Positions 43,838 through 54,500 of a DNA stretch of 64,000 nt are shown here, piece after piece. The notes beneath the pieces are model-generated. The model worked only from the letters and a program-made list of their open reading frames with translations, ran no database searches and was not told the origin of the DNA. The position numbers were made by a program, and so were the translations under genes. Within the stretch, counting starts at the first letter, position 1. The number at the start of each line of letters is the position of its first letter. The DNA lies in NCBI RefSeq assembly GCF_023278565.1, contig NC_064678.1, forward strand, positions 5,766,001-5,830,000, written 5' to 3'. The DNA is from Colletotrichum lupini. Taxonomy: Eukaryota > Ascomycota > Sordariomycetes > Glomerellales > Glomerellaceae.

Positions 43838-46800
43838 CTACCCCGAGGACCCCTCATCTCTGGTCTTCAACTTCTTCTGCTGCTCCTCGTGTCTCGCCGT
43901 GATGAAATCGCCATCTTTTTGCAAGATATCATAGTCGTCATCCATTTGGTCTATGCCGCGCAGGTAAGTGTGTGCAACTCAGCCATCCAGATCCCCCAAG
44001 TGGTTAGAAGCAACAAAATAAAAGGCAACTTACCACGGACGTCGATGTTGAACTTTGCAATTCTCACAGAGATCTCGGAATCATTCAAGTCCGCGACTTT
44101 GGCAGTAGATTCTGTAAAAAAGGGTTCCCCGTCGGCAAGAAGAAGAACTCTGCGATCCGGCCATATATCCGTTCTGTTACGTGGTTCAACGAGCACCAAC
44201 TGGGTGGTGTCTTTGTCCGGGTACTCTACATTCCGGAAGCCGCGATCGTCGTCTTTGAAGTCTCGGTAGCCTCGGGGGTTGTCCTCAAAGTCATAAGTCA
44301 AGCATAGAACCGCATCGTGTCTAAGCGGTTTGTCGGGTGACGGCTCTTTAGCAATGGTGCTCCTGGTATTGGGCCGCAGAACTTCTCGGACTCTCCATAC
44401 AAAGTGTTTCGAGGTCGTGATACAGGGAACGAAGATTCCCGCCGAAGTTCTGAGGACGGAGAGATACCAGGCGGTTTGTGAATCGCGCCCGGAGCGGATA
44501 GTGACCCTGGAGCCATCGACTAATTGCGATCGCCCTTGACTCACATGGCAACATAGCCCAGCTCCCACCACTGGAGCTATGGTCCAAAGACCATCTTGAT
44601 CTTTCCATGAAGGGTCGTATGGCTCGACTCGCGGCCCCTGAAATCTTGCGATATAACTTAAGTGAGCTTATGTTCCTAAATTACATGCATGGTCCGGGAT
44701 GGTAACTTACTTCTGTGGCATAATTCTCTGCTCGCTCGCAGATCGAGGTCCAAAGTCAATGAGTTTGTAGATGTCATGACGAAGGTAGTGTGTTTTGTCC
44801 GCATTCGTACTCTTCGTCTTGAATCGAAATTGCGCAATGATTTTTGCTGACTTTGGAATGTCAATGAACTTCGAGACAGTAAGTTGAGATGCTTTAGTGA
44901 ACAAGTCGACGACATCTTGGAGCTTATTATCTCCACTATCTTCGAATGAGTCGAGGATCAACTTCATCTCTTGTCTCTATCAAAACGTTAGGCAAGAATT
45001 AAATCACCATCACATTAACTGCATATAGTATTCTTACCCCGATAACTCTCCAATTGTTGTAATCCCCAACTGTTGCGCACCATTGTTGTGGACTATGAAA
45101 ACGTCAGATCACATACGGAGTTTTGGAGCCAAGGGCTCGTACTTGGAAGCCAAGATGGTATTCCCACCAACTGCTTCGAACACCACACTGTCATCGCTAT
45201 CTTTGTAGCTGCGAACAATGCTCTGATCGGTACCTGATGCGATTTCTTTCTTTGACTCCGCCCCAATGATGACTTCCACAGGCTGTGACTACTCGTCAGT
45301 TTTTACGGTACTTAATAGAGGCGTAAAGTCGTTTCAGGTAGGATGCATACAGAGGAGACAGACATCCCGATAGCGTGCTTAAAGGAACACCGGCTTTTTT
45401 CTTCGTCCTGGGATTCGTTGCCAACCAGAGCTTTTGTCGAAAGCAACATTCCCCCGAGAATGACCTCGTGGCAGAAAAATTGTCCTATAAAGTTTCAACA
45501 TTTTCGTCTTGTATGAGAAGGAAGCTGTATCATGGGACCATCACGTACCAAATCTTTCGTAAAATTTGCGAACGTCTGTCTCGTCCGCTCCCTCACCTAG
45601 CTCCTTGATCTTTTCAATGCCATCTGTGAATGCTTTGGTCGGAACGAGATCATCCGCGTTAAGAAACAAAGTAGCTCGGGGAAGCTAGGCGGTTATAAGC
45701 GATGTGAAGCCAAGTAACTTAGTTCTGGTAGCGCGTTGCCTACCTTGTATATACCGATCATGCTCTTGATGGACCTGTTGCTCCCTGACGACTGCTCACC
45801 TTGGGAGTCGAAGGACTTTCCGCTAGCCACGTTGATACCGATTCCTGAGTAACCGAGGGCGATTTTGTTATCCATAGAAGCCTTGTCAAAGCTATTGCGA
45901 ACAAGAGAGTGCTTGATTCCGCTCTCAGTAGTGACGACATCAATTTTTGAACCGTCCGTGACCCCGTAATTGGGAATGGCGATCTCAACCTCTGCAGTGG
46001 AGACTGTGCTATCTGGGCTGTAGTCAAGATTCAATCCTGACTTGAGACGGAATGCTATACGAATATCAGTAGAAGCTCGTATTGTCAAATATCAACAACG
46101 AACCCGGTTTTGGTGCCATTTTGATCTCAGTGCTGACCGGATCAATATACCAGCCGTGCATGACTTGGCAGTTCTTCATGACGAGTTCCCACTGCAACTC
46201 ATCAAGTGATGACGGTGAGATACTGGACTTGACGGTTAGGTATCAATCGTGAATCAAAGTTGACGTAAAATGTGTTTAAACGGATCACTCTAACCTGGAG
46301 GTCTGTGGCGAAACTGTGTCAGTCAATCAGTCAAGATCCAGATCCATGGTTTTGTACCTCAGCCTTTTGAACTGCTTTATTGCCACCCAAAGCTGTCAAA
46401 ACTGTCTTTGGCTGATCTTCATCGAAACAAGATGAAGCGTCTTTAAACCTGAGGTTGATCGATGGGACGCTACTCTCATATGGACATGTCTCATCCTTGA
46501 TTTGTTGGTTCAGTCTGGGTGTTCCAATGGTGAAATTGAAAGGGCTCAAACTTACAAGCATCTTGATGTAGTCGTCGAATCTGGTTTTATCCGAAAGAGG
46601 GGTTTCATCCGGCAGGCAAAAATGATGTTTATCTTTTAGTTGCGACCTTCATGTTGTGATGTTAGAAGTGGAAATACAGAGTGAGCCAAGAACATGGTAG
46701 ACTTGCATTGCGCTAATTCCGTCTCTCAAGTCCCAGAGTGTCCGAGAGCCTAGGTCATGGATATCAATGATGTGGCCGCCTGCACGTGCATCTTCTGGAG

Positions 46801-47359
46801 GCGACTTCATCACTCTGAGAGCCTGAATCGCCTGCGACTTATCATTCTTGATTTGGACGATCCTGATGATGAAATCTCCAGTCTTGTAGATGTCCTGTAC
46901 TGTCTGCGCGTTGTGATCCTTCTTCAGACCGTAGTAAATTCTCACATCCGACTGGGAACTTTTCGTAAGCTTCGATACCTGCTCCACGTATTCCAAAAGA
47001 GTAAGGTCATAGTCGAGGAGCATAGATGACGGAGAACTCCATATGTCAAACTCCTTGGCCAGACCAATTGCAACCATCCCCTCTTTGATCTTAGCCATGG
47101 TGATACCGTGCATCCCAACGTTGGCGTTGGCGTTGAAGCCGCATTTCTTCAACAGCACGGCGAACCCGATGGTTCCCGCAGGACTTCCCGTCACTGGAAA
47201 AGACGTGGCATTAGCCTTCGCCCCAGAAGATGACGTAGGTGTTGCTTTGTCTATGCGTTGAAATGTCAAAATCGTGTCCGAGTCAGACGGGCTTTTTGTA
47301 GCACCGTTGAAAGTATTGGCGCCGGGTGTCGACGGGGGACTGTTGTAAGCACTTTCCAT
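43838..47359 (-). CDS. MACPF (membrane attack complex/perforin) domain protein
   Basis: Twelve exons on the minus strand: 46678-47359, 46556-46632, 46358-46495, 46104-46227, 45744-46054, 45549-45684, 45351-45484, 45143-45282, 45038-45092, 44711-44976, 44034-44644 and 43838-43950. All introns are GT-AG and phases agree throughout, giving 928 residues. Residues ~1-230 are an unrecognised N-terminal domain without a signal peptide. The MACPF core lies at about 340-535. A helix-rich block (LNADDLVPTKAFTDGIEKI) precedes the signature region FGQFFCHEVILGG (residues 489-501), which matches the Y/F-G-T-H-x-...-GG pattern except that the usual T-H is Q-F. NPQQWCATVG...NWRVI follows, as in fungal relatives, then a C-terminal region with RRVLLLADGEPFF. 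MACPF proteins assemble membrane pores; whether this one does is unknown. Only intron 46228-46357 (130 bp) is unusual. Confidence 0.78.
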
Positions 47360-47881
47360 GACAAGTAAGTGTGGTGCAGAAGTTGAAAGGAGGCGGCTGG
47401 TCCATATGATAGAGCTTCAGGTCCATGGTAACGTCGTAGTCTCTATTTTGTATCAGGGGCGCAGTCATCGTCCTAGTCAAGTACGTCCAGGCTCCAGGCT
47501 CCAGCATTGGGTAGGTACTCACCATCATTTCTATGGTCGCGTGCGTACCTGCCGGAACCACGAGTAACTCACACCGGAAACGGCCTGGATAGAATTATGG
47601 CTTTCATTTGTCTCACTACGGCTCAGCCGCATGGTGCGAGAGATGGGTTGGTTTCTTGGCGTATTCAGCCTAACTGGACGAATGCAGGTTGTCTTACCCC
47701 GGACTTTTGTCACCTATCAGCCAGGCTAGTCTGATATGAAAAACACGCATCTGAAGCAGTGCAGAGAAAAATGCCGTGAGCATCTATATAATTCTGTCTC
47801 GGGGCTCAAGGCATGATTCATTTTTCAGTTGCGAAAGCATTTCCGTTGATCTTCAATTCGCAACAAACCAACAATCCAACC
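47360..47881. promoter_or_regulatory. Bidirectional promoter between MACPF and PI-PLC-like genes
   Basis: 522 bp separate the two start codons of these divergently transcribed genes, so the control sequences are shared or adjacent. No gene lies between them; short frames here have no protein-like features. I cannot name specific factor sites. Confidence 0.6.
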
Positions 47882-49346
47882 ATGGCAGTGGGACTTCCGA
47901 CAAGCGCCAAAAACCCTGTTCAGAACAGACTGCAGGTTCTGCAGGCGCAGTATCCTGAATATCATGTCGTAATCTGGGCTTCTGCTGGAGGATCTTTCAA
48001 GCTTCTGCCCGGAACGCGATGGGTTCGCAAGGGAGTTGAACTTATTCAGTTCAGTAATCTTTTGGGCCTTAGTACAGACACGCGTCATTTCGAGTACTAC
48101 ATCATCATTGAGGGGGCCTTTCGATACCGCAACAAGTACATGAAAGCAACCGAGTGAGTTCCAGAGTTCACGTAGCCCGAGTCACGAACTCCGGCAATAG
48201 CTGACCATTCATAGTTATCGGGATTACGTTGGCTCGACAGCCAATTTTGACTTTGAGAAGCGGCAATGTGTCATGCAGCCCAAGTGAGCATAGTAGTCAT
48301 GAGTCAAGGCACGACATTTCTCAATCTAACATGCTGACAGAACCGATTTCTGTGCCAAATCTTGGATGAAGCACCTCCCCGACGACACGTGTGTAAAGGA
48401 TTTGAGCTTACCGGGAACTCGTTGTAGCAGTGCCTCAACCTATTGGATCAACGATGTCGCGAACATTGACGTCGAGCCAGAAATCAGCGATAAGAAGCTG
48501 AGGTTACAGTTACTCGGCATGCACAAGTGCCACAAAGACAGTATTCGCACTCAACTTCAAAACGGCGTTCGACTGCTCGACCTACGATGTGACGGAGAAC
48601 GCAGACTACGGCACGGCCCTCTGGTCCTTGAAAAGCAGCTCGAAGACGTACTTGATGATGTCAGGGACTTCTTGAAAGACAATAAGAATGAAACCGTCAT
48701 GATCATGCTCAGTTTCTCATCCGCCTCCGCAACGTATGACGCCGACAAGCATTGGTCCGAGGGTTACAGCATCAATTACGACGATCTGCCGAAGAACTTC
48801 AACAGAGACTTCAAGAGGGATATGAAGAAAGAAAATCTCTTGTACACGGGCAAACAATGGCCTCTTCTTCGCGATGTTCGCGGAAAGGCTGTCATCTTTC
48901 GTGGGTGGGACGTGGATTCTGAGGAAGACCGATGGGGTTTGGAATGCCGGTTGCCAGTTTGGGTGGCCGCGCGCAGTCCCACATCATCCATCAAGGCCGA
49001 GGATCTTGCTGCCCAGAGATGGGAAAGTCTGGCAGGAGACTTCAGCAGCCGAGACTCACTCAAATCGATAGTACTGGCAGCTTGTCTGCATCATGATCCG
49101 ACAGACGAAACTGGTTGGGTTTCTCCATTACAGACGGCCCCTATCCTTCAGAATAAGGCGGTAGAACACCTCAAGAACTCTACGAGGAAGATGAAGCATT
49201 TGTGGGTGTATGGTGATGATATGAAGGAGAAGACAAACCTGGCCATTGCCAAGTTGAACTTCTGGGGTTCAGACGACGAGGGACCCAGTCGGCCACTGCC
49301 GCTGACAGTTCACTCGGCGCCTTCAAAATTGATCACTACTAAGTAA
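47882..49346 (+). CDS. PI-PLC X-domain-like protein with substituted first catalytic histidine
   Basis: Three exons (47882-48153, 48215-48283, 48341-49346) give 448 residues. Residues 1-~120 form an unrecognised N-terminal domain. From residue ~123 the sequence follows the phosphatidylinositol-specific phospholipase C X domain: WMKHLPDDTCVKDLSLPGTRCSSA, then LLGMHKCHKDSIRTQLQNGVRLLDLRC, LRHGPLVLEKQLEDVLDDVRDFLKDNKNETVMIMLS, and LLRDVRGKAVIFRGWD. The family's PGTHDS loop is PGTRCS here: Arg replaces the first catalytic His, while the second His (LRHGPL) remains. It may therefore be inactive, altered in chemistry, or a lipid-binding protein. There is no signal peptide; an in-frame Met 23 codons upstream exists, but ACCATGG is the better start. 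Head-to-head with the MACPF gene. Confidence 0.78.
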
Positions 49347-50169
49347 TGGTGGGCATCGGTATCATCATAGAGATAGCTTGGGGGAAGCACGTGATTAGCT
49401 GGTTAATTTGACTGCTTTGCTTATTGCCTACCAACAAATCCTGTGACTCTGTCAACGTCCATAGAGGCACGCGATAGGTTTCCGAGACTTTTTGCAGCTA
49501 GACGCAATAAGAGAGGAACAGCCAGTTCCTGTGGGAACCAGCACACTAACTCCCGGCAGTCGAGAAACGGCTTCTCCAGTGCGGGACCGGACCGATCCCG
49601 CCGCAGTGTACATGGCTAACTCGAGCGATAGCTGCTCTAAGAGGCCACGTGAGACATTCATCTTACATGAGCTTGGGGAATGCGGTGATACATGCGGGTG
49701 AAAGCCGTTTGCAGTATGGTCTAATCTTCCGGTGGCAGGGCTGAAGTGAGACGCATTCTTGTAGTACTAAGAGGCTTTTGGTGGCGTTGAACGATTTGAT
49801 GAGACACGGCGCGATCTCTTTTCCAGGCAATTGGGGCCAAATTGAGTTGCAGATGACGCTTGGTTTAAACACACATTTTTATTTCTTAGGCGTGACTAGT
49901 CTCTCGAAGAATGATCAACAACTGACTTGGCGTGCTTCGAACCAAGGCTTGAATCAGTGGAGATAGGATCGACAAGCCAGCCAGCCTGCCGCTTTCATAA
50001 TAGCTTGCTGACCGCGGGACCACGCGGAAGTATGCAGTGAAATCAGATCTAGAACGAGTCGACAGATGTATCTCTATGACAAAAATATGTACCCCGCTGA
50101 CGATCATTTGTTCGAGGCCTCTGTCCAGCCAAGCCCATCGCTTTGTCTACCTGGCCACGGGATGCTGGG
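49347..50169. other. Intergenic region at the edge of the transposon-disrupted zone
   Basis: 0.8 kb between the 3' end of the PI-PLC-like gene and the 3' end of the alcohol dehydrogenase pseudogene. No gene recognised. Base composition is normal, not RIP-like. Confidence 0.45.
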
Positions 50170-50683
50170 CTAAATCCATTGAATCACTGGCTTGATGACC
50201 TTTTTAAATTTGGTTAGCTTTCGAAGAAGACGAAGAAACTGGACGGAAGCTATGACAACTTACTTTTCCGGCAGCCATTTCTTGTATGGCATGGTTCAAC
50301 TGTGATGCTGGATAAAACCCAGCTAACTTGTCGATGGGGAATCTGCCTTCTTAGTGCATGGAGATCAATTTGGGAATGAACTCTGCAGGAACCGCGTCTC
50401 CCTCAATTACGCCAACATATTTCTTGTTCCCAATCAGGAACTCTTGCGGGTCGAGCTTGATTATGGCTCCTGGAGGCGGTACCCCAACTTGGACTGCTGT
50501 ACCCAGGGGACCGATGCAAGCAATCATGTCTTCAATGACCTTCAAGATTCCAGTGCATTCTACAGCGAACGCTGGACCCCCGTTGCTTATTTTCTTGATC
50601 TCCTGGACTACGTTGCTGCATTCCCTCGAGTTGATAGTGTGTGTGGCTCCAAGCTCCTTAGCAAGCACAAGGCGCTCGGGAAC

Positions 50684-50888
50684 TATTAGTATCCTTATTA
50701 TAGGGTAGTTAGTTCGAACTATAGTTAACGAAGAGATTAATTAAACTATATAAATATTTACATAGTAAGTATAAAAAAGAGGTTCTAACCGTAAGTTAGG
50801 CTAGCTATAATAATCGTAAATAGGGCCCCTAATTAGCCCCTATGTAGTTAGTTATATATTATAGTTAAATTAGACTTCTAATTTAATA
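50684..50888 (-). repeat. Left LTR of the full-length Copia element (3' LTR in element sense)
   Basis: 205 bp, begins TATTAGTATCC and ends TTCTAATTTAATA. Aligns along its whole length with 57844-58048; differences are mostly C-to-T and G-to-A changes. Confidence 0.92.
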
Positions 50889-51119
50889 CTAACTTTCTTT
50901 TTTTTTTATCGATTTAATTACTATAATTAGAGGTATAATTCGACCTCGGGCCCGTTTACTAAGTCGTCTCTTTTTCCCCCTTTTCTCTACTCTTTTTATA
51001 TAACCTATCCCTCTATTTATATAATAACTTTTCTACTACTTACGAATTACTCTAATCCCTTATTTAATATTACTTTTCTAAAAGCGTTTACAAAGTTATT
51101 TTTATTATTAATCTAATAG

Positions 51120-51505
51120 ATCTCGAATATTTCGCGCCTTTTATATAATTACCTAAGGGCTATAATATCGATTATAAGCCTCTTTTCTTTTATCGTTCCT
51201 AATTTAATAAAGTATTCGTATAGTAAGTAAAAATCGGTATTAATAACCGTTAGAATAAGTAAAAGGCTAATTTAATTAGTAATTTTCTTTAGTATTATTA
51301 AAATTACGTAAGAGAGGTTAACGCCGTTAACTATACTATATACCTTTAATACTAGTATACTTCTTATTACCCGCTTATTTTTAGTTAATAAGTAATAGAT
51401 TATATTACTATATATAGTAAATTCGCTCTTACTTATACTCTTATTAACTAAGATAATAATATACCCTAATTACGAAGTAAGGTCGTTATTATTTATAAAT
51501 AACCT
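51120..51505 (-). pseudogene. RIP-degraded RNase H region of the Copia element
   Basis: Translated on the minus strand it follows the same course as the better preserved copy at 62475-62866 (TK.KRV..S.LA.E.YG, then Y.DS.SLY..LVKLG) with more stops. It places the end of pol beside the left LTR and fixes the element's orientation. Confidence 0.7.
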
Positions 51506-54500
51506 ATTAATAAAGACGTAGAGCTTATTAATTATAAGGTTAATTAAGTAATAAACGAGACCTCGATCGAGATTCGTTTATTACTACTTAAGCCGCTTAT
51601 TAAGTATTTTAACGTCTTATTCGGTTAGATTTATAATTTATACTACCTTAGTATAGTTAAAAATTACTTTAAATTAATAAATATTTATAATATATACCCC
51701 TCGCGCAAGCTTAGCTTTATATTACTTCTTAATATTAGTTACGTTCGGATTAATAAGGTTAATTTTCTTACCTTACCCCTTTTACTAAAAAATAATAGTT
51801 TCCTTTTTAATTATAAAAATCCCGCTATTAAATACTAAGGGAGTATTTATTATAAAAACCTCTTTTAGCTTCGCTACGAAGCCCGCTTTTTAGAGCTCCT
51901 TATCCTCCTTTTTTATAAAGTTAATATTAAATAGGCCTAATATATCGTTAGTTTATATTCTAACGATCCTAAATTAGTTACTTTTATACTCTACGACTAG
52001 TAAGTACGGGTCGTACGTAAAAGTAACTATTAATAATTAATTAATATAAAAATCGTAGTAAGTAGCTTATTAATAAGTACCTAATTTTACGAGCCTATAT
52101 AATAGCTTAAGTACTTTAATAATCGTACTTTCTAAGTACTTACTAGCTATTTCTTTTAGTAAATAGGCTAGGATTTTTTTTATAAGCCCTATAACTAATT
52201 AGGTATAGGCCTAGGTAATATTATAGCTCTAAATCTTATATCCCTTTTTCCGTAGTAATACTATTAATACTATTATTAATCGTTAATTATAACGCTATAT
52301 AATAAGCAATTATATAAATAGCGTCGCTTTTTTAACGTCGCCGTACTCCTAAATTACGTATCTAAACTTTTTATATAACTAAGGTATTCCTTTCCTTTTA
52401 ATCTTACGAACTATTTATAATTTAAATATATAGAGGTTTATATGTTTTTTTAGGTCGTATAAGATAAATCGATAGACCCCTCGATCGTAAAGAGTATCTA
52501 CTTTAATAAAATCTAATCCCTTATATAGTTTTTTAGTAGTTATAATTACGCTTTTTTTATATAGTTTAACCACTAGCTCGAAATCGGCTTTCTCTTTTAC
52601 TATATAAAAAGTATTAATTACCTCGTTATTAATAATAAATTACTACGTTAGGGCTTATTATTATAGTTTTCTACGACGTCTTACCGGTAGTATTAGTACC
52701 CTTTTAGTAATTTCCTTTTCCTTATCGTTTATTAATACTACTACGACGATTTCGTTAAGGATAATTTCCTATACCTCTACTACGGGTTATATAGTTTCCC
52801 CTAGCTCTTCTTTTTCTTATAAGTTAGAAATCACCTCGTTAGGATCTATATAATACGGTTTAACTATTATAATTAATATTTTAAGTAGCTAGTTACGATC
52901 TCTTATGACTATATAAGAGCGCTCGTTAATAAAAATTAACTTATATAGCCTAGCCTATTATTAAGTAATTTCGCGCTATACTTATATATCTAAATTTAGT
53001 AATATATTTAAATTATCCCCTATATTAGGCCTATTGCGCGTAGTAATTACTTTATTAACTTATTTTTTTATACTTACTTTGTGCAGTACTTATATTACTT
53101 TTTTAACTACTTAGGCTCGTTAGCTTATACTTAGTAATAATAGCGAGGCTAAGGTCGTTTTTAAATATATTTTAAATACTAATAGCGTTAATATAAGTCC
53201 GTTAAGCCCTATAGTATCGTTATAGTATTTAAGTACTATTTAGAGGTATTTATTATTAATAAAATCCGGATTTTCCTTTTTAATAATTCTAAACGCCCTT
53301 TTTAATTACTAGTGTACTCTCTCTACTTTTCTAATACTATAGTGCGCTTTAATAGGTACAACTTTTAGTTATATACTATAGACCGTTATATTATTTCTAA
53401 ATTTTACTAACTTAAAGCTAGTATTAGCGTCGGTTCTAATGCTATCTAGCGGTCCTTAATATATATTAATTTAGCTTTTTTATAGGGCTATTTATACTAT
53501 TTTTACTTATAAATCCCGGAGGAATTGCCTTATTTAGAAGGATATAGCTACGTTAATTATATATAGTACTAGCCGACTATTTAAGTAAAAAATATCGATA
53601 ACGATTTTTTAATTAAAGTTAAGCTTATTACGTAATTTAAATTTAAATTTACGTAGGCTTTATATATTTATTTAATATTAATAGTATACTTTTGTTAACT
53701 ACTCTAGTACCCCTATTGTAATATTATTATTACTTAATTACTTTAAGAAGTTATATAGCCTCATAACCGACGAGTACCCGAATCTCTAGTATAGTTTTTT
53801 AAGCTTACTTTCCGTTAAGTAATTAATTAACTTCGTATTATTAATAAGCTTTATAAACGTATACCCCTATCGTCGTTTAACTATCTCGAAGTACTTATTA
53901 CTAGAGATTCTATTCCTCGTATTATCCAATATAATACCTAGTTAATTTATATTTTTTAGATATAGGAGAAATAGGGTATTAATAAGTAAAATATAAAAAG
54001 TTATTATTTTAAAGTATGTTTTTATTTTTATTATACTTAGGGTAACGATTTCCTTATTTAGGCTAAAACTAATCTTTATAATACTTATTATTAACGTATT
54101 AAATATTACTAGCGCAATCTTTTATAATACTTAGAATTACCCTTTTTTTCTAGTTAATTATTACGATACCTTAATATCTAAGATAATCTTATAGAAATTA
54201 TCTAAGTTATACCTTTTACTTATATAAAATACTTATACGAGCTTAGTATTTAAGGGATCTAAGTAATATAAAAAGGACCCCTCTAGTTACCCCTAGATTT
54301 ACTTAGTATTATATTCCTTTTTTTTAAATATTAAGAGAGATAGCGTCTTCTCTTTAATTATTAAGAGAATAGGCTTTGGCCTTATTAAATTCGCCCTTTC
54401 AACTACTTCCGTATTCGTTATTTAAAGGACCTTCTTTTACTATTTATAAATAAAAGCCTACTTATTAAGAGCTTTTACTACCCTCTATTCGTTTAGCTTC

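Noticed and set aside
46295..46313. Possible 19-nt extra exon in the MACPF gene (preceded by CACAG, followed by GTTAGA).
   Set aside because: Including 19 nt breaks the reading frame into the next, clearly conserved exon; direct splicing of 46358 to 46227 keeps phase 0.
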